Shown: piece by piece, positions 50,805 to 60,291 of the stretch
Numbering within the stretch: position 1 is the first letter of the stretch
How the letters are laid out: each line of letters begins with the position of its first letter
Source: Arthrobacter silvisoli
GTDB lineage: Bacteria > Actinomycetota > Actinomycetes > Actinomycetales > Micrococcaceae
Direction: 5' to 3'
Assembly: GCF_003369445.1 (NCBI RefSeq)
Contig: NZ_QRCU01000043.1
Location: 26,153-90,152 of the forward strand
Length of the DNA stretch: 64,000 nucleotides
The notes under the pieces: model-generated
Seen by the model: only the letters and a program-made list of their open reading frames with translations
What the model was told of the DNA's origin: nothing
Database searches by the model: none
Translations under genes and position numbers: made by a program

Positions 50805-53600
50805 ATGAACGCCGTCCAGAGGTTCATCAGAAGCCGAGTGCTCCTGTTGACTTCGGCCATCTTGATCGTCGCCATGTGCATGTCCGTCTTCATCCAAAGC
50901 CAATCCCAGGCGGCCCTCAACCGTACCGTGGATGAGAATTCCCGGGGCCTGTACGACATCCTTGTCCAGGCCAAGGGTTCCAAGGATGGAAAGGCGATGA
51001 TCCAGCCGGAAATCGCCACCGGACAAGGCGGAATCAGCTTTGACCAGCTGGAGAAGATCCGTGCCTTGTCCGGCACGTCGGTGGCTGCCCCGATCAGCCT
51101 CGTCTCCCGCGTCATCCAGAACCTGGAGGCGCCGAAGCTGAACGCCATGGACTACCTCGGCTACAACTCCGGCCTGGCCGGCGGCGCCACTGCCGGTGAC
51201 CCCACGGGCACGGACGCCAAGAAGTGGCCCGCACCCGAGTCGGTGCTGCCGGAGAAGGCCACGAAGTACCGTCTCACCGCCACTGCGGTCAGCTCCGACG
51301 GCGTTTCCGAGCAGACCCTCTTCAAGACCAGCGCCGAAGGCACCCTCGGCAAGGCCAAAGTGGTCGAGCAGACCACCGCTGGCGGCAAGAGCATCCGCAT
51401 CACCGGCCCGGACGGCGAGACCGGCATCAAGTTCCCGTCCCCGGCCGGCGGCTCCGACCACAACCTCTTCAACCTCTCGGTCTCACTGCCCATGGCGCCG
51501 GAGGTGACCGAGTCCGTCGTCGCCGTCGACCCCGCAGCCGAACGCGCGCTGCTCGGCTCCGCCGGCGACTTCCTGGCGCCGCTCGAGAAGGCCCCGCCGG
51601 CCGATGCCCGCAACGCCGGCGCGATCGGCCGCTACTTCGAAGAGCTGTTCACGAAGGCCCCCACTGAGCAGGAACTCGAGGAAGGCCCGGACTTCCTGGG
51701 TGTCAAGCTCAAGTACTGGGCACCGCTGATGACCCAGTACCAGCAGGCCAAGCTCGCCGGCCAGCTCACGGACGATTCCCAGGCGATCCCGCTGATCGTC
51801 CGCAAGGGCACCTCCCTTGACCTGAAGTACTCGGTCAAGATCGAGGAAATCGACGATTCCGGCAAGGTCGTCAAGGACATCGGCACCGTTTCGCGGTCCC
51901 TGGACAAGGATTACCTGCCGTTCGTGTCCCGCTCGCCGTTCACCCTGGAATGGCCGGGTTCCACCGACCACAGCCAACTCCTGGGCAACACCGGAAACTT
52001 CAGCCAGGGCCTGTACCAGCCCGCGCAGTGGAGCACCGACTTCGCCGCCGCGCCCAAGTACAAGGACGGCGAAACCGCCGCCAACGGCTCGCTCAACAAG
52101 TCCGCGACGCCGGGGGAGTGGGTCACCGTGAACCGCCTCCCGGAGAAGTCCCTGCTCGGCGAACCGGTGGACCAGACCCAGCGCCAGCCGGCCGACGAGC
52201 GCTCCTACCGTGAGAGCCTCGCCACCGGCAACACCCCGGCCGCCCCGCTTCCGATGGTCTATGGCACCTTCGACCCCGCTGAGGTCCAGGCCGCGGCCGG
52301 CGACGTCAACAAGCTGCCCCTCGGCGGCTACGACCCCGCGCCGATGACGCTCGAAAAGGACGCCGGCGGCAAGGACACCGACAAGGGCCTCAAGCCCTCC
52401 CTCAGCGCCACCGGCCTCGTCAGCCAGTCCGCCGGTGCCATCACCGACTACTACGGCCTGGCCGCGGCCCGTGGCTACGACAGCAACGCCAACGTGATCG
52501 ACGCCGTCCGTGTCCGGGCCGACGCTTCCGGCAACTGGAAGCAGGCCCAGCCCGAAGTGGAGAAGCTTGCCGCCGAGATCCGCGCCATGGGCCTGGAAGC
52601 CACGGTCGTGGCAGGCTCCGCCCGCGAAGACGTCAGCATCTTCGTTCCCGGATACTCCAAGGACGACGCCGGCAAGGAATCCGCGCTCGGCACCGTCGCC
52701 CAGTCCTGGGTCCGCCAGGACGCTGCAGACGCCGTGTCAGGATCCTTGACGGGGACCAACATCACCCTGCTGTTCCTGACTCTCTGCGGCGCCACCCTGT
52801 TGACCGCGGCTTCCACCGTCAGCTACATCCGCCAGCGCCGCAACCAGGCCGGCATCCTGCGGGCCATGGGCTGGACGCAGGGCAGGATCCGCCGCTGGGT
52901 CCTTGAGGAATTCGGCATCGGCGCCAGCGTGCTGGCCGTCGCCGGACTGGCGCTGAGCCTGCTGAGCTGGAACCTCGGCACTGTGATCGTGTCCGTGTCG
53001 GTGCTGGTCATCTACTGCGCCGCTGCCTACATCGCGGCCCTCATGTTGCGCCACCGCCACGAGGTGGACCAGGAACCGCAGCACGACGAGCGCCTGTTGC
53101 CGGTCGACTCGGCACTGTCCTTCGCCTACCGTCAGGTGGTCACCAACCGCTTCAACTCCGCGGCCCTGGCCGTGGCGGTCGGCGTGTTCGGCGCGGCGGT
53201 CGGTGCCCTCATCGCGCTGCTGATCGACATTCCGCGGGCCGCCGGGGCCAGTGCGCTCAGTGGCCTCGCGGCCGCGAGCGTGGCACTGCCCAGCGTGATC
53301 ATGGCCATCACGGGCGTGCTGGTGGGCCTGCTCCTGACCCTGGTGACCGCCCGCTTCGAACTGCAGGCCAAGCGCCAGTACTTGTCCACCCTCGAAGCCA
53401 TGGGCTGGAACCCGGACATGCTGGGCCACGTGCGCTTCTTCGAGAACGCCCTCGTGGGCACCGTCGCCGTGATCCTCGGCGTGCTCGGAGCCCTCGCCCT
53501 GGGCCTTATCCTTGCTCCCTACGCCGCCCTGTGGGCGGCCCTGGCCGGATTGCTGGCCGTCATCTGCTGGATTCCCATCGCAACGAAAGTGGTCAAATGA
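50805..53600 (+). CDS. FtsX-like ABC permease with one very large outer domain
   Basis: A 931-residue membrane protein. ATG at 50805 with AGGGAGAG. One N-terminal helix (LLLTSAILIVAMCMSVFIQS) is followed by about 600 extracytoplasmic residues with no family I recognise. Helices resume near residue 645: TNITLLFLTLCGATLLTAAS and the FtsX-type SYIRQRRNQAGILRAMGWTQ. A second FtsX-type block comes directly after, LVTARFELQAKRQYLSTLEA then MGWNPDMLG, without its own outer domain. So the usual two-loop MacB/LolC plan is asymmetric. The stop overlaps the ATPase gene by 4 bases. Likely acts on lipids, peptides or cell-wall regulators rather than bulk transport. Confidence 0.82.
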   Translation: MNAVQRFIRSRVLLLTSAILIVAMCMSVFIQSQSQAALNRTVDENSRGLYDILVQAKGSKDGKAMIQPEIATGQGGISFDQLEKIRALSGTSVAAPISLVSRVIQNLEAPKLNAMDYLGYNSGLAGGATAGDPTGTDAKKWPAPESVLPEKATKYRLTATAVSSDGVSEQTLFKTSAEGTLGKAKVVEQTTAGGKSIRITGPDGETGIKFPSPAGGSDHNLFNLSVSLPMAPEVTESVVAVDPAAERALLGSAGDFLAPLEKAPPADARNAGAIGRYFEELFTKAPTEQELEEGPDFLGVKLKYWAPLMTQYQQAKLAGQLTDDSQAIPLIVRKGTSLDLKYSVKIEEIDDSGKVVKDIGTVSRSLDKDYLPFVSRSPFTLEWPGSTDHSQLLGNTGNFSQGLYQPAQWSTDFAAAPKYKDGETAANGSLNKSATPGEWVTVNRLPEKSLLGEPVDQTQRQPADERSYRESLATGNTPAAPLPMVYGTFDPAEVQAAAGDVNKLPLGGYDPAPMTLEKDAGGKDTDKGLKPSLSATGLVSQSAGAITDYYGLAAARGYDSNANVIDAVRVRADASGNWKQAQPEVEKLAAEIRAMGLEATVVAGSAREDVSIFVPGYSKDDAGKESALGTVAQSWVRQDAADAVSGSLTGTNITLLFLTLCGATLLTAASTVSYIRQRRNQAGILRAMGWTQGRIRRWVLEEFGIGASVLAVAGLALSLLSWNLGTVIVSVSVLVIYCAAAYIAALMLRHRHEVDQEPQHDERLLPVDSALSFAYRQVVTNRFNSAALAVAVGVFGAAVGALIALLIDIPRAAGASALSGLAAASVALPSVIMAITGVLVGLLLTLVTARFELQAKRQYLSTLEAMGWNPDMLGHVRFFENALVGTVAVILGVLGALALGLILAPYAALWAALAGLLAVICWIPIATKVVK

Positions 53601-54364
53601 CTGAGAATCTCCACAACGACCCGCACGCAGCGCTGGAGGCCGTACAGGCATCCGCCGGGGATCCCCTGCAGACCCGTGCCAACACCATCGTCAAGGCCGC
53701 GGACCACGCCACCCCCTTGGAACTGAGCCGGATCACCATCCGGTACGGCGGCGACAAGGGCGGCGCCGAGCCGGTCACCGTCGTCGAGGACTTCTCCCTG
53801 ACCCTGCACGCGGGCGAGATGCACTGCGTTGCCGGCCGAAGCGGCTCCGGCAAGACCAGCATCCTCACCGTCGGCGCCGGCCTGACCCTGCCGACGGCCG
53901 GCCGCGTGCTGTGGGAGGGCCAGTCGCTGGAAACCATGGGAGACGACGAGATCGCAGACCGCCGCCGTGCCCTGATCGGCTATGTCGACCAAGGCGGCGC
54001 CCTGATCGATGGCATGAGCGCCCTGGAGAACGTGCTGCTCCCGGCAGTGCCCGACGGCGAGGTGGAACAGCGCACCGAAATGGCCAAGGACCTGCTTGAC
54101 CTGGTGGGCCTGGGCCGGCGCATGCGGCACCGCCCGGCGCAGCTCTCCGGCGGTGAACGGCAGCGCGTAGCGATTGCCCGGGCCCTGATCCTGGGCACCC
54201 GCGTCCTGGTGGTGGACGAACCCACCGCGTCCCTGGACCGCGCCTCGGCCAACAAGATCATCGGCATCCTCAAGGACACCAGCACCGACGGCATCGCAGT
54301 GCTGGTCGCCTCGCACGACCACGAACTCGTGCGCCTGAGCGACACCCTGACTGAGTTGAACTGA
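53597..54364 (+). CDS. ABC transporter ATP-binding protein (partner of FtsX-like permease)
   Basis: A 255-residue ATPase. The N-terminal 40 residues are an extra hydrophilic region before the core LELSRITIRYGG. Walker A is AGRSGSGKTSIL, the Q-loop region YVDQGGALIDGMSALENVLL, signature LSGGERQRVAIARAL, Walker B VLVVDEPTASLDRA and the switch histidine in VASHDHE. It fits the MacB/LolD group that pairs with FtsX-like permeases. ATGA overlap with the permease shows a two-gene operon. ATG at 53597. Confidence 0.93.
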   Translation: MTENLHNDPHAALEAVQASAGDPLQTRANTIVKAADHATPLELSRITIRYGGDKGGAEPVTVVEDFSLTLHAGEMHCVAGRSGSGKTSILTVGAGLTLPTAGRVLWEGQSLETMGDDEIADRRRALIGYVDQGGALIDGMSALENVLLPAVPDGEVEQRTEMAKDLLDLVGLGRRMRHRPAQLSGGERQRVAIARALILGTRVLVVDEPTASLDRASANKIIGILKDTSTDGIAVLVASHDHELVRLSDTLTELN

Positions 54365-54453
54365 TTGAGCTGAATTGATTGAACCTGGCTGCCGCCTTTC
54401 CCGGGCAGCCGTCGCCGCCCCCAGCAGTCACCGAAAAAAGGTACCTTTCTAGA

Positions 54454-56013
54454 GTGAGCCCCGCAGACAAGCCCCCGTTCTACATCACCACGGCCATCAG
54501 CTACCCCAATGGCGCGCCGCACATCGGGCACGCCTACGAGTTCGTAGCCGCGGATGCGATGGCTCGTTTCAAGCGCCTGGACGGCCACGAGGTGTTCTAC
54601 ATGTCGGGGACGGACGAGCACGGGCTCAAGGTCCAGCAGACCGCGGACAAGGAAGGCATCACCGCCAAGGAACTCGTGGACCGCAACTCCGCGGCATTCC
54701 GTGAAGTCCACGACCTGGTGGGCAGCTCCTACGACCGCTTCATCCGCACCACGGACGCCGACCACTACGTGGCGAGCCAGGCGATCTGGAAGAAGATGGA
54801 AGCCAACGGCGACATCTACCTGTCCAAGTACGAGGGCTGGTATTCCGTCCGCGATGAGGCCTACTACGGCGAGGACGAGACGGTCGTCAAGGAAGACGGC
54901 GTGCGCTACTCCAAGGAGACGGACACCGAGGTCACCTGGACCGCCGAGGAGAGCTACTTCTTCCGGCTGTCCGCCTACCAGGACAAGCTGCTGGCCCTGT
55001 ACGAGGCCCAGCCCGAGTTCGGGGCCCCCGGCTACCGCTTCAACGAGGTCATCAGCTTCGTCAAGCGCGGCCTCGAGGACCTGTCCATCAGCCGCACCAC
55101 CTTCGACTGGGGCGTCCCGGTGCCCGGCGATCCCAAGCACGTCATGTACGTCTGGGTGGACGCCCTCACGAACTACCTCACCGGAGCCGGCTACCCGGAC
55201 GTGGAGTCCGAGTCGTTCAAGAAGTTCTGGCCTGCCGACGTGCACGTGATCGGCAAGGACATTTCGCGATTCCACGCGATCTACTGGCCGGCCTTCCTGA
55301 TGAGCGCCGGCCTGGAGCTTCCCAAGCGCGTCATGATCCACGGCTTCCTGCAGAACAACGGCGTGAAGATGTCCAAGTCCCTGGGCAACGTGGTGGCCCC
55401 GGCCGACTTCATCAGCCAGTACGGTGTGGACCAGATGCGCTTCTTCTTCCTGCGCGAAGTGCCCTTCGGCGCCGACGGCAGCTACAACCACGAAGCGATC
55501 GTGAGCCGCATGAACGCGGACCTCGCCAACAACTTCGGCAACCTCGCGCAGCGTTCGCTCTCCATGGTGGCGAAGAACTGCGAGGGCAAGGTGCCGGTTC
55601 CCGGTGCGTTCACCGCGGAGGACACCGCACTGCTGGAGCAAGCGGCGGCGCTGCTGGACACTGCGCGTGCCGCCTTCGAGAAGCAGGAATTCTCCCGTGC
55701 CCTCGAAGCGATCTGGGGCGTGCTGGGCGGCACCAACGCCTACTTCGCCGAGCAGGCCCCGTGGCAGCTGCGAAAGACCGACATCGAACGCATGAACACG
55801 GTCCTCTACGTCACCCTCGAGGTGGTCCGCATCGTGTCGATCCTCGTCCAGCCGGTCATGCCGACGTCGGCCGCGAAGCTCCTTGCAGCGCTCGGCCAGC
55901 CCGAAGGCGAGGCCCGCCAGTTCACCGCCATCGGCACGCCGATCGTAGCCGGCACCGAACTTCCCGCGCCCGCCCCGGTCTTCCCGCGGTACGAAGAACC
56001 CGCAGGGGCCTGA
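54454..56013 (+). CDS. metG: methionyl-tRNA synthetase
   Basis: A 519-residue class I aminoacyl-tRNA synthetase. GTG at 54454 is preferred because the conserved [20 protein letters not shown] follows at once (HIGH motif HIGH); an in-frame TTG at 54379 would add an unconserved tail and no good ribosome site is seen for either. The second signature is [10 protein letters not shown]. The connective region around [19 protein letters not shown] has no cysteine pairs, so the zinc knuckle is absent, as in the mycobacterial-type enzyme. There is no C-terminal EMAP-like tRNA-binding domain. Confidence 0.95.
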   Translation: MSPADKPPFYITTAISYPNGAPHIGHAYEFVAADAMARFKRLDGHEVFYMSGTDEHGLKVQQTADKEGITAKELVDRNSAAFREVHDLVGSSYDRFIRTTDADHYVASQAIWKKMEANGDIYLSKYEGWYSVRDEAYYGEDETVVKEDGVRYSKETDTEVTWTAEESYFFRLSAYQDKLLALYEAQPEFGAPGYRFNEVISFVKRGLEDLSISRTTFDWGVPVPGDPKHVMYVWVDALTNYLTGAGYPDVESESFKKFWPADVHVIGKDISRFHAIYWPAFLMSAGLELPKRVMIHGFLQNNGVKMSKSLGNVVAPADFISQYGVDQMRFFFLREVPFGADGSYNHEAIVSRMNADLANNFGNLAQRSLSMVAKNCEGKVPVPGAFTAEDTALLEQAAALLDTARAAFEKQEFSRALEAIWGVLGGTNAYFAEQAPWQLRKTDIERMNTVLYVTLEVVRIVSILVQPVMPTSAAKLLAALGQPEGEARQFTAIGTPIVAGTELPAPAPVFPRYEEPAGA

Positions 56014-56026
56014 ACCATCACGCGGC

Positions 56027-56074
56027 AAGCCCTCCCGCACCGGTCGTCCGTTCACGTCCGGCGCGGGAGGGCTT
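56027..56074. terminator. bidirectional terminator, 12-bp stem
   Basis: AAGCCCTCCCGC and GCGGGAGGGCTT, with an inner CCGG/CCGG pair in the loop, between metG and the convergent permease gene. Confidence 0.7.
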
Positions 56075-56121
56075 CCCCGTTCCCGGGAAGGCAGCCCGGG
56101 AAGGCAGCCTGGGTGCGGGGC

Positions 56122-58689
56122 TCAGGTGGTGGCCAGGCCCTGGACGGGCGAGAGGCGTGCGGCCCGGCGGGCCGGCACCACCGAGGCCAACAACCCGGCA
56201 ACGACAGCCACTGCGAAGACCCCCAGGAGCTGCAACCAAGGCACCACCGGGACCACGTCTGCCACCGGGCCGAGCGCAGCCTTGGCACCGAGCCAGCCAT
56301 AGGCGATGCCCAGCGCTGAGCCCAGCACCGCCGCAACGCCGGCCACCAGCACGGCCTCGATGGCAAGCATGCCGCGCAGCTGTCCCCGCGTGAGGCCGAG
56401 CGCCCGCAGCAGCGAGTTCTCGCGGGTCCGCTCAAGCACCGACAAGGACAGCGTGTTCGCCACCCCGATCAGGGCGATCACGACGGCGATCCCCAGGAGC
56501 GCGGTGACCACCAGCAGGAGCACATCGATGATGCTGTTGAAGACCACGCGTTCCACGGCGGCCCCGCTGACGTTGTGCACGGGAACTCCGAAGGCGGCCG
56601 CGGCCTCGCGCTGGATCGCCTGGATCCGCTCGGCGGAGAGCCCGTCGTCGAGCTTGAGCCAGGCGGCGCGGGGCAGGGCCCCTGCCGGCGAAGCGGACTG
56701 AGCCGAACCGGCGGTGCCTGGCGTGCCGGCCGGGCCGCCCAACAGGGGTGCCGCCGTCGTGCTGTCCATCAGCGGCTCGATGCTGCCCGTCCGCAGCGTC
56801 CTGCCCGCGAAGCTGTGCGTGCCGCCCGCCCCGGTGACCGTGACCTTGCCCAGGACCAGCCGCTCGGGAAGGTACACGGTGTCCGCCTGCGGCCGCAGGG
56901 CAGGATCGCGGAGCACCGCGGCGGCGTCACCGGGGCTGATCGCGAACACAGGGCTCCCGTCCGCGGCCGTGCCCGGGGCCGTGATGGTGCCCGCCGCCTT
57001 CAGCAGGACGGCGGCCTGAACGCCGTCGAGCGCTTCGATCTTCCGCAGCGCCGCCGTGTCCGCGCCGTCGGCGCCGTCGACGCGGACGGCCAGGTCCACC
57101 GGGTAGTTCTCGGCAAGCATGGCGTTGAACGCCTGCCTCGAGGTGGCGGCCCCGGTCATCATGAGGGTGACCAGGGTGACGCCGATCAGGAGCGCAGCAG
57201 CCGTGGCCGAGGTGCGCGCGGGGTTGCGCACCGCGTTGACGGCGGCGAGCCGGCCCGGCACGCCGGCCGGCGAGGCCAGCTTGCCCGCGGCGGCAACCGC
57301 AGGCGGGATGAACAGGCTGGCGCACAGCAGGACGCCCACGAAGGACAGCGCTCCGGCCGGCATGGCAAGCAGCAGCATGTTGAACATGGCCCCGAGCACC
57401 AGCAGCGGCACCCCGGCCGCCAGCGCCGCGAGGCCGAGCCAGAGCCGCACGCGGCCGCGCTTGTTGCGCAGGCTCGCGTCGTCCGAGGGGCGCAAGGCCG
57501 CCAGGGGAGCCACCGCCGTCGCGGCCTTGGCCGGCAGCAGCGCGGCAACCACGGTGAGCAGCGTTCCGGCGAGCAGCCCGGCGATGATTGCCGACGGCGG
57601 CACGGCCAGAGTGGCGAACGACTGTTCAGGGGTGGTCCGGGCCCAGGCGATGAGGGCGGCCATCAACCCCGCCCCGGCGAGCACGCCGAGGACCGAGGAC
57701 ACGAGGCCGAGCACGGCGGCTTCGAAAAGCACGGAGGAGCGGATCTGCGCCTTTCCCGCACCCAGGCAGCGCAGCAGCGCGAGTTCCCGGGTCCGCTGGG
57801 CGACCAGCACTGAGAAGGTGTTCGCCACGACGAGCGTGGAGACCACGATCGCCACTCCGGCGAACGCCAGAAGGATGATGGTGAGCTGGTCCTGCCCGCC
57901 GCTCATCTGCGCGACCGCGGCTGTCACCTTTTCCCCGGAGGTCTGCACCAGGGCGTCCCCGGCGCCCGCGGCCTTGAGCCGCTGTCCGAGGTAACCGACC
58001 GCGGCCGCCTGGTCCTGGCCGTCCTTGAGCTGCAGCTGCAAGCCGGTGAAGCCAGTGCCGCCGTGGCCTTCACTGCCTTGGCCTGCGCTGCCGGACGCGA
58101 GTGAAGCCACTGTGCCGTCGGCTGCGAGCAGCTGGGGGAACGGCGCTGCGAAGGGATCGTTGCTCGGCTGCAGCAGGCCGGTGATGCGGAAGGTCAGGGT
58201 GCGGGGCTTGCCGGCAACCGTCGGCGCCCCCGCGGTGCCCACTGTCAGCTCGCTGCCGGTGCTGAGGCCGAGCCGCCCGGCGGTCGTGGAGTCGACGGCG
58301 GCCTCGTCCGCGGCCGCAGGGTAGCGGCCGGACAGCAGGACCGAAGGCTCCATCGCGGCGGGGGCAAGGTTCCGGACCCGTGCGATTTGTTCGCTGCCGC
58401 CGTCGTCGATGGTCACGGCGGCGTACCGCTCGGCATAGCTTCCCGCGACGGCGGGAGCAGAGGCGGCGGCGTCCACTGCCGCTTGGGAAAGCCCGCCGCC
58501 GTCCTTCGGAGTCACCACCAGCTGGGCCTTGCGGTACGCCTCGCCGACGCTGGCACCCAGGGATGCCTGCGTGCTGGCGCCCACCATGAGGGTGCTGGAA
58601 AGGAAGGCGACGGCCAGCAGTACGGCCAGGCCGATCGCGATGAAGCGCCGGAACTGCGTGGAGAGCTGGGACAGGGAAACGCGCAGCAT
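56122..58689 (-). CDS. FtsX-like ABC permease, two-domain type
   Basis: An 855-residue permease with the usual symmetric plan: helix 1 (FIAIGLAVLLAVAFLSSTLM), a first outer domain, three helices with a FtsX block (VANTFSVLVAQRTRELALLR, LGAGKAQIRSS), then a middle helix pair, a second outer domain and a final three-helix FtsX block (SLSVLERTRENSLLRALGLT). Third gene group of an operon with its ATPase and a two-component system; the ATPase stop is 2 bases before its ATG. Likely an exporter or sensor-linked complex in envelope defence. Confidence 0.9.
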   Translation of the reverse strand: MLRVSLSQLSTQFRRFIAIGLAVLLAVAFLSSTLMVGASTQASLGASVGEAYRKAQLVVTPKDGGGLSQAAVDAAASAPAVAGSYAERYAAVTIDDGGSEQIARVRNLAPAAMEPSVLLSGRYPAAADEAAVDSTTAGRLGLSTGSELTVGTAGAPTVAGKPRTLTFRITGLLQPSNDPFAAPFPQLLAADGTVASLASGSAGQGSEGHGGTGFTGLQLQLKDGQDQAAAVGYLGQRLKAAGAGDALVQTSGEKVTAAVAQMSGGQDQLTIILLAFAGVAIVVSTLVVANTFSVLVAQRTRELALLRCLGAGKAQIRSSVLFEAAVLGLVSSVLGVLAGAGLMAALIAWARTTPEQSFATLAVPPSAIIAGLLAGTLLTVVAALLPAKAATAVAPLAALRPSDDASLRNKRGRVRLWLGLAALAAGVPLLVLGAMFNMLLLAMPAGALSFVGVLLCASLFIPPAVAAAGKLASPAGVPGRLAAVNAVRNPARTSATAAALLIGVTLVTLMMTGAATSRQAFNAMLAENYPVDLAVRVDGADGADTAALRKIEALDGVQAAVLLKAAGTITAPGTAADGSPVFAISPGDAAAVLRDPALRPQADTVYLPERLVLGKVTVTGAGGTHSFAGRTLRTGSIEPLMDSTTAAPLLGGPAGTPGTAGSAQSASPAGALPRAAWLKLDDGLSAERIQAIQREAAAAFGVPVHNVSGAAVERVVFNSIIDVLLLVVTALLGIAVVIALIGVANTLSLSVLERTRENSLLRALGLTRGQLRGMLAIEAVLVAGVAAVLGSALGIAYGWLGAKAALGPVADVVPVVPWLQLLGVFAVAVVAGLLASVVPARRAARLSPVQGLATT

Positions 58690-58691
58690 GC

Positions 58692-59468
58692 TCAGGCCCC
58701 CAGCTTGCCCAGGGCGGCCAGCACCGAATCGGCGGTGGGATTCTCCAGCTCTCCCACCAGGTGGCCGTCGCTCATCAGCACCACGCGGTCGGCGTAGCTG
58801 GCGGCCACGGGATCGTGGGTGACCATGATGATGGTCTGGCCCAATTCCTGGCTGCTGCGGCGCAGCATCGCCAGGACCTCGCCGCCTGCCTTGGAATCGA
58901 GGTTGCCGGTGGGTTCGTCGCCGAACACTACGTCCGGCCGGGTAAGCAGGGCCCGGGCCACGGCAACACGCTGCTGCTGGCCGCCGGAGAGTTCATGCGG
59001 CCGGTGGGTGAGCCGGTCCTTCAGGCCCAGCGTGCCCACAATGTAGTCGAACCAGGCCGGATCCGCCGTGCTGCCGGCCAGGGCCAGCGGGAGGGTGATG
59101 TTCTGTTCTGCACTGAGTGTGGGGACCAGGTTGAAGGCCTGGAACACGAAACCGATGCGTTCGCGGCGCAGGGCCGTCAGTTGCCGGTCGTTGAGGGCGG
59201 AGATCTCCGTGCCACCGAGCACGATCCTGCCCGCATCGGGGGTGTCCAAGCCCGCGAGGCAGTGCATCAGGGTGGACTTGCCGGAGCCGGACGGGCCCAT
59301 GATGGCCGTGAAGCGGCCGGCCTCGAAGGCGACGCTGACGCCGTCGAGCGCTTTGACCTGCGCATCGGCTTTGCCGTAGTGCTTGCTGAGCATGGACGCT
59401 TCAACAGCCGGCGCTGCGGAGGGTGAGGAGGAACCGGACGGGCGGGGAAAGGGCGCGAAAGTTGTCAT
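58692..59468 (-). CDS. ABC transporter ATP-binding protein (LolD/MacB type)
   Basis: A 258-residue ATPase. A Ser/Pro-rich N-terminus of about 25 residues precedes the core. Walker A is MGPSGSGKSTLMHCLAGLD, Q-loop GFVFQAFNLVPTLSAEQN, signature LSGGQQQRVAVARAL, Walker B VVFGDEPTGNLDSKAGG, switch histidine in MVTHDPVAASYADRV. These match the group that drives FtsX-like permeases, here the next gene. It starts 121 bases after the response-regulator stop. Confidence 0.95.
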   Translation of the reverse strand: MTTFAPFPRPSGSSSPSAAPAVEASMLSKHYGKADAQVKALDGVSVAFEAGRFTAIMGPSGSGKSTLMHCLAGLDTPDAGRIVLGGTEISALNDRQLTALRRERIGFVFQAFNLVPTLSAEQNITLPLALAGSTADPAWFDYIVGTLGLKDRLTHRPHELSGGQQQRVAVARALLTRPDVVFGDEPTGNLDSKAGGEVLAMLRRSSQELGQTIIMVTHDPVAASYADRVVLMSDGHLVGELENPTADSVLAALGKLGA

Positions 59469-59589
59469 GCTTCCACGCTATTTTCGCCCGGCATCCCGGC
59501 GGATCGGGCTGCGGGGCGATTCCTGGTGCCCGTTCCTCATACCGTGGTCTGAGCCGGCCCGCGGTGGAGTACGTCCGAAGGGCGGGGCC

Positions 59590-60288
59590 TCAGTTGCCGG
59601 GGGAGACCACGCCGGTTTCGTAGGCGATCACAACAATCTGCACCCGGTCCCGGGCTTCGAGCTTGGCCAGGATGTGCCCCACATGGGTCTTCACCGTGGC
59701 CTCGGACAGGAAAAGGTCACCTGCGATTTCCGGGTTGGAGCGGCCCTGCGCGATCAGTTCGAATACGTCGCGCTCGCGGGCGGTCAGGCGTTCGACGGCG
59801 GCCGCGTGCCCGTTCTGTTCCGGTGTCCGGGCACGCAGCAACGGAGCTACATGGTCCAGGAGCCGGCGCGTGGTGGACGGCGCGATCACCGCGTCGCCCC
59901 GGTGCACGGTGCGGATGGCCTCGAGGAGTTCCTCCGGCGGGGCGTCCTTGAGGAGGAAGCCGCTGGCGCCGGCCTCGATCGCGGCCAGGGCATACTCGTC
60001 GAGGTCGAAGGTGGTGAGCACCACGATCTTCGGTCCGGACGCCTGGCCTGCCGGCATTTCCAGGATCCTGCGCGTGGCTTCGATTCCGTCCATGCCCGGC
60101 ATGCGCACATCCATGAGGACCACGTCCGCGCTGGTGGCCGCCAAGACCCGCACGGCGTCGAAACCGTTTCCGGCCTCTGCCACCACTTCCAGGTCCGGCT
60201 GCGAATTGATGAGCATGCCGAAGCCGGAACGGACCAGCTGCTGGTCGTCGACGAGGGCCACCCGGATGGCTCCGGCCGTTTCAGTCAT
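59590..60288 (-). CDS. response regulator, NarL/LuxR family
   Basis: A 232-residue regulator. The receiver domain has the acidic pair VALVDDQQLVRSG, phospho-acceptor Asp60 in VVLMDVRMPGMDG and the conserved lysine in FLLKDAPPEELLE. The C-terminal LuxR helix-turn-helix has LTARERDVFELIAQGRSNPE then LFLSEATVKTHVGHILAKLE. It starts 3 bases after the histidine kinase stop. It most likely activates the adjacent ABC genes. Confidence 0.95.
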   Translation of the reverse strand: MTETAGAIRVALVDDQQLVRSGFGMLINSQPDLEVVAEAGNGFDAVRVLAATSADVVLMDVRMPGMDGIEATRRILEMPAGQASGPKIVVLTTFDLDEYALAAIEAGASGFLLKDAPPEELLEAIRTVHRGDAVIAPSTTRRLLDHVAPLLRARTPEQNGHAAAVERLTARERDVFELIAQGRSNPEIAGDLFLSEATVKTHVGHILAKLEARDRVQIVVIAYETGVVSPGN

Positions 60289-60291
60289 GGT

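Noticed and set aside
50611..50808. Small gene between serA and the ABC permease
   Set aside because: Its start lies in a hairpin-rich stretch, the product is Arg-rich without similarity to anything recognised, and it overlaps the permease start.
48953..51148. Long minus-strand reading frame (over 700 codons) opposite serA
   Set aside because: Antisense of a highly conserved gene; the openness follows from G/C-rich third positions. The protein is Gly/Val/Asp-rich with no family features.
53980..56055. Minus-strand frame of about 690 codons opposite metG
   Set aside because: Antisense shadow of metG and the upstream ATPase; low-complexity Gly/Val/Asp/Glu protein.
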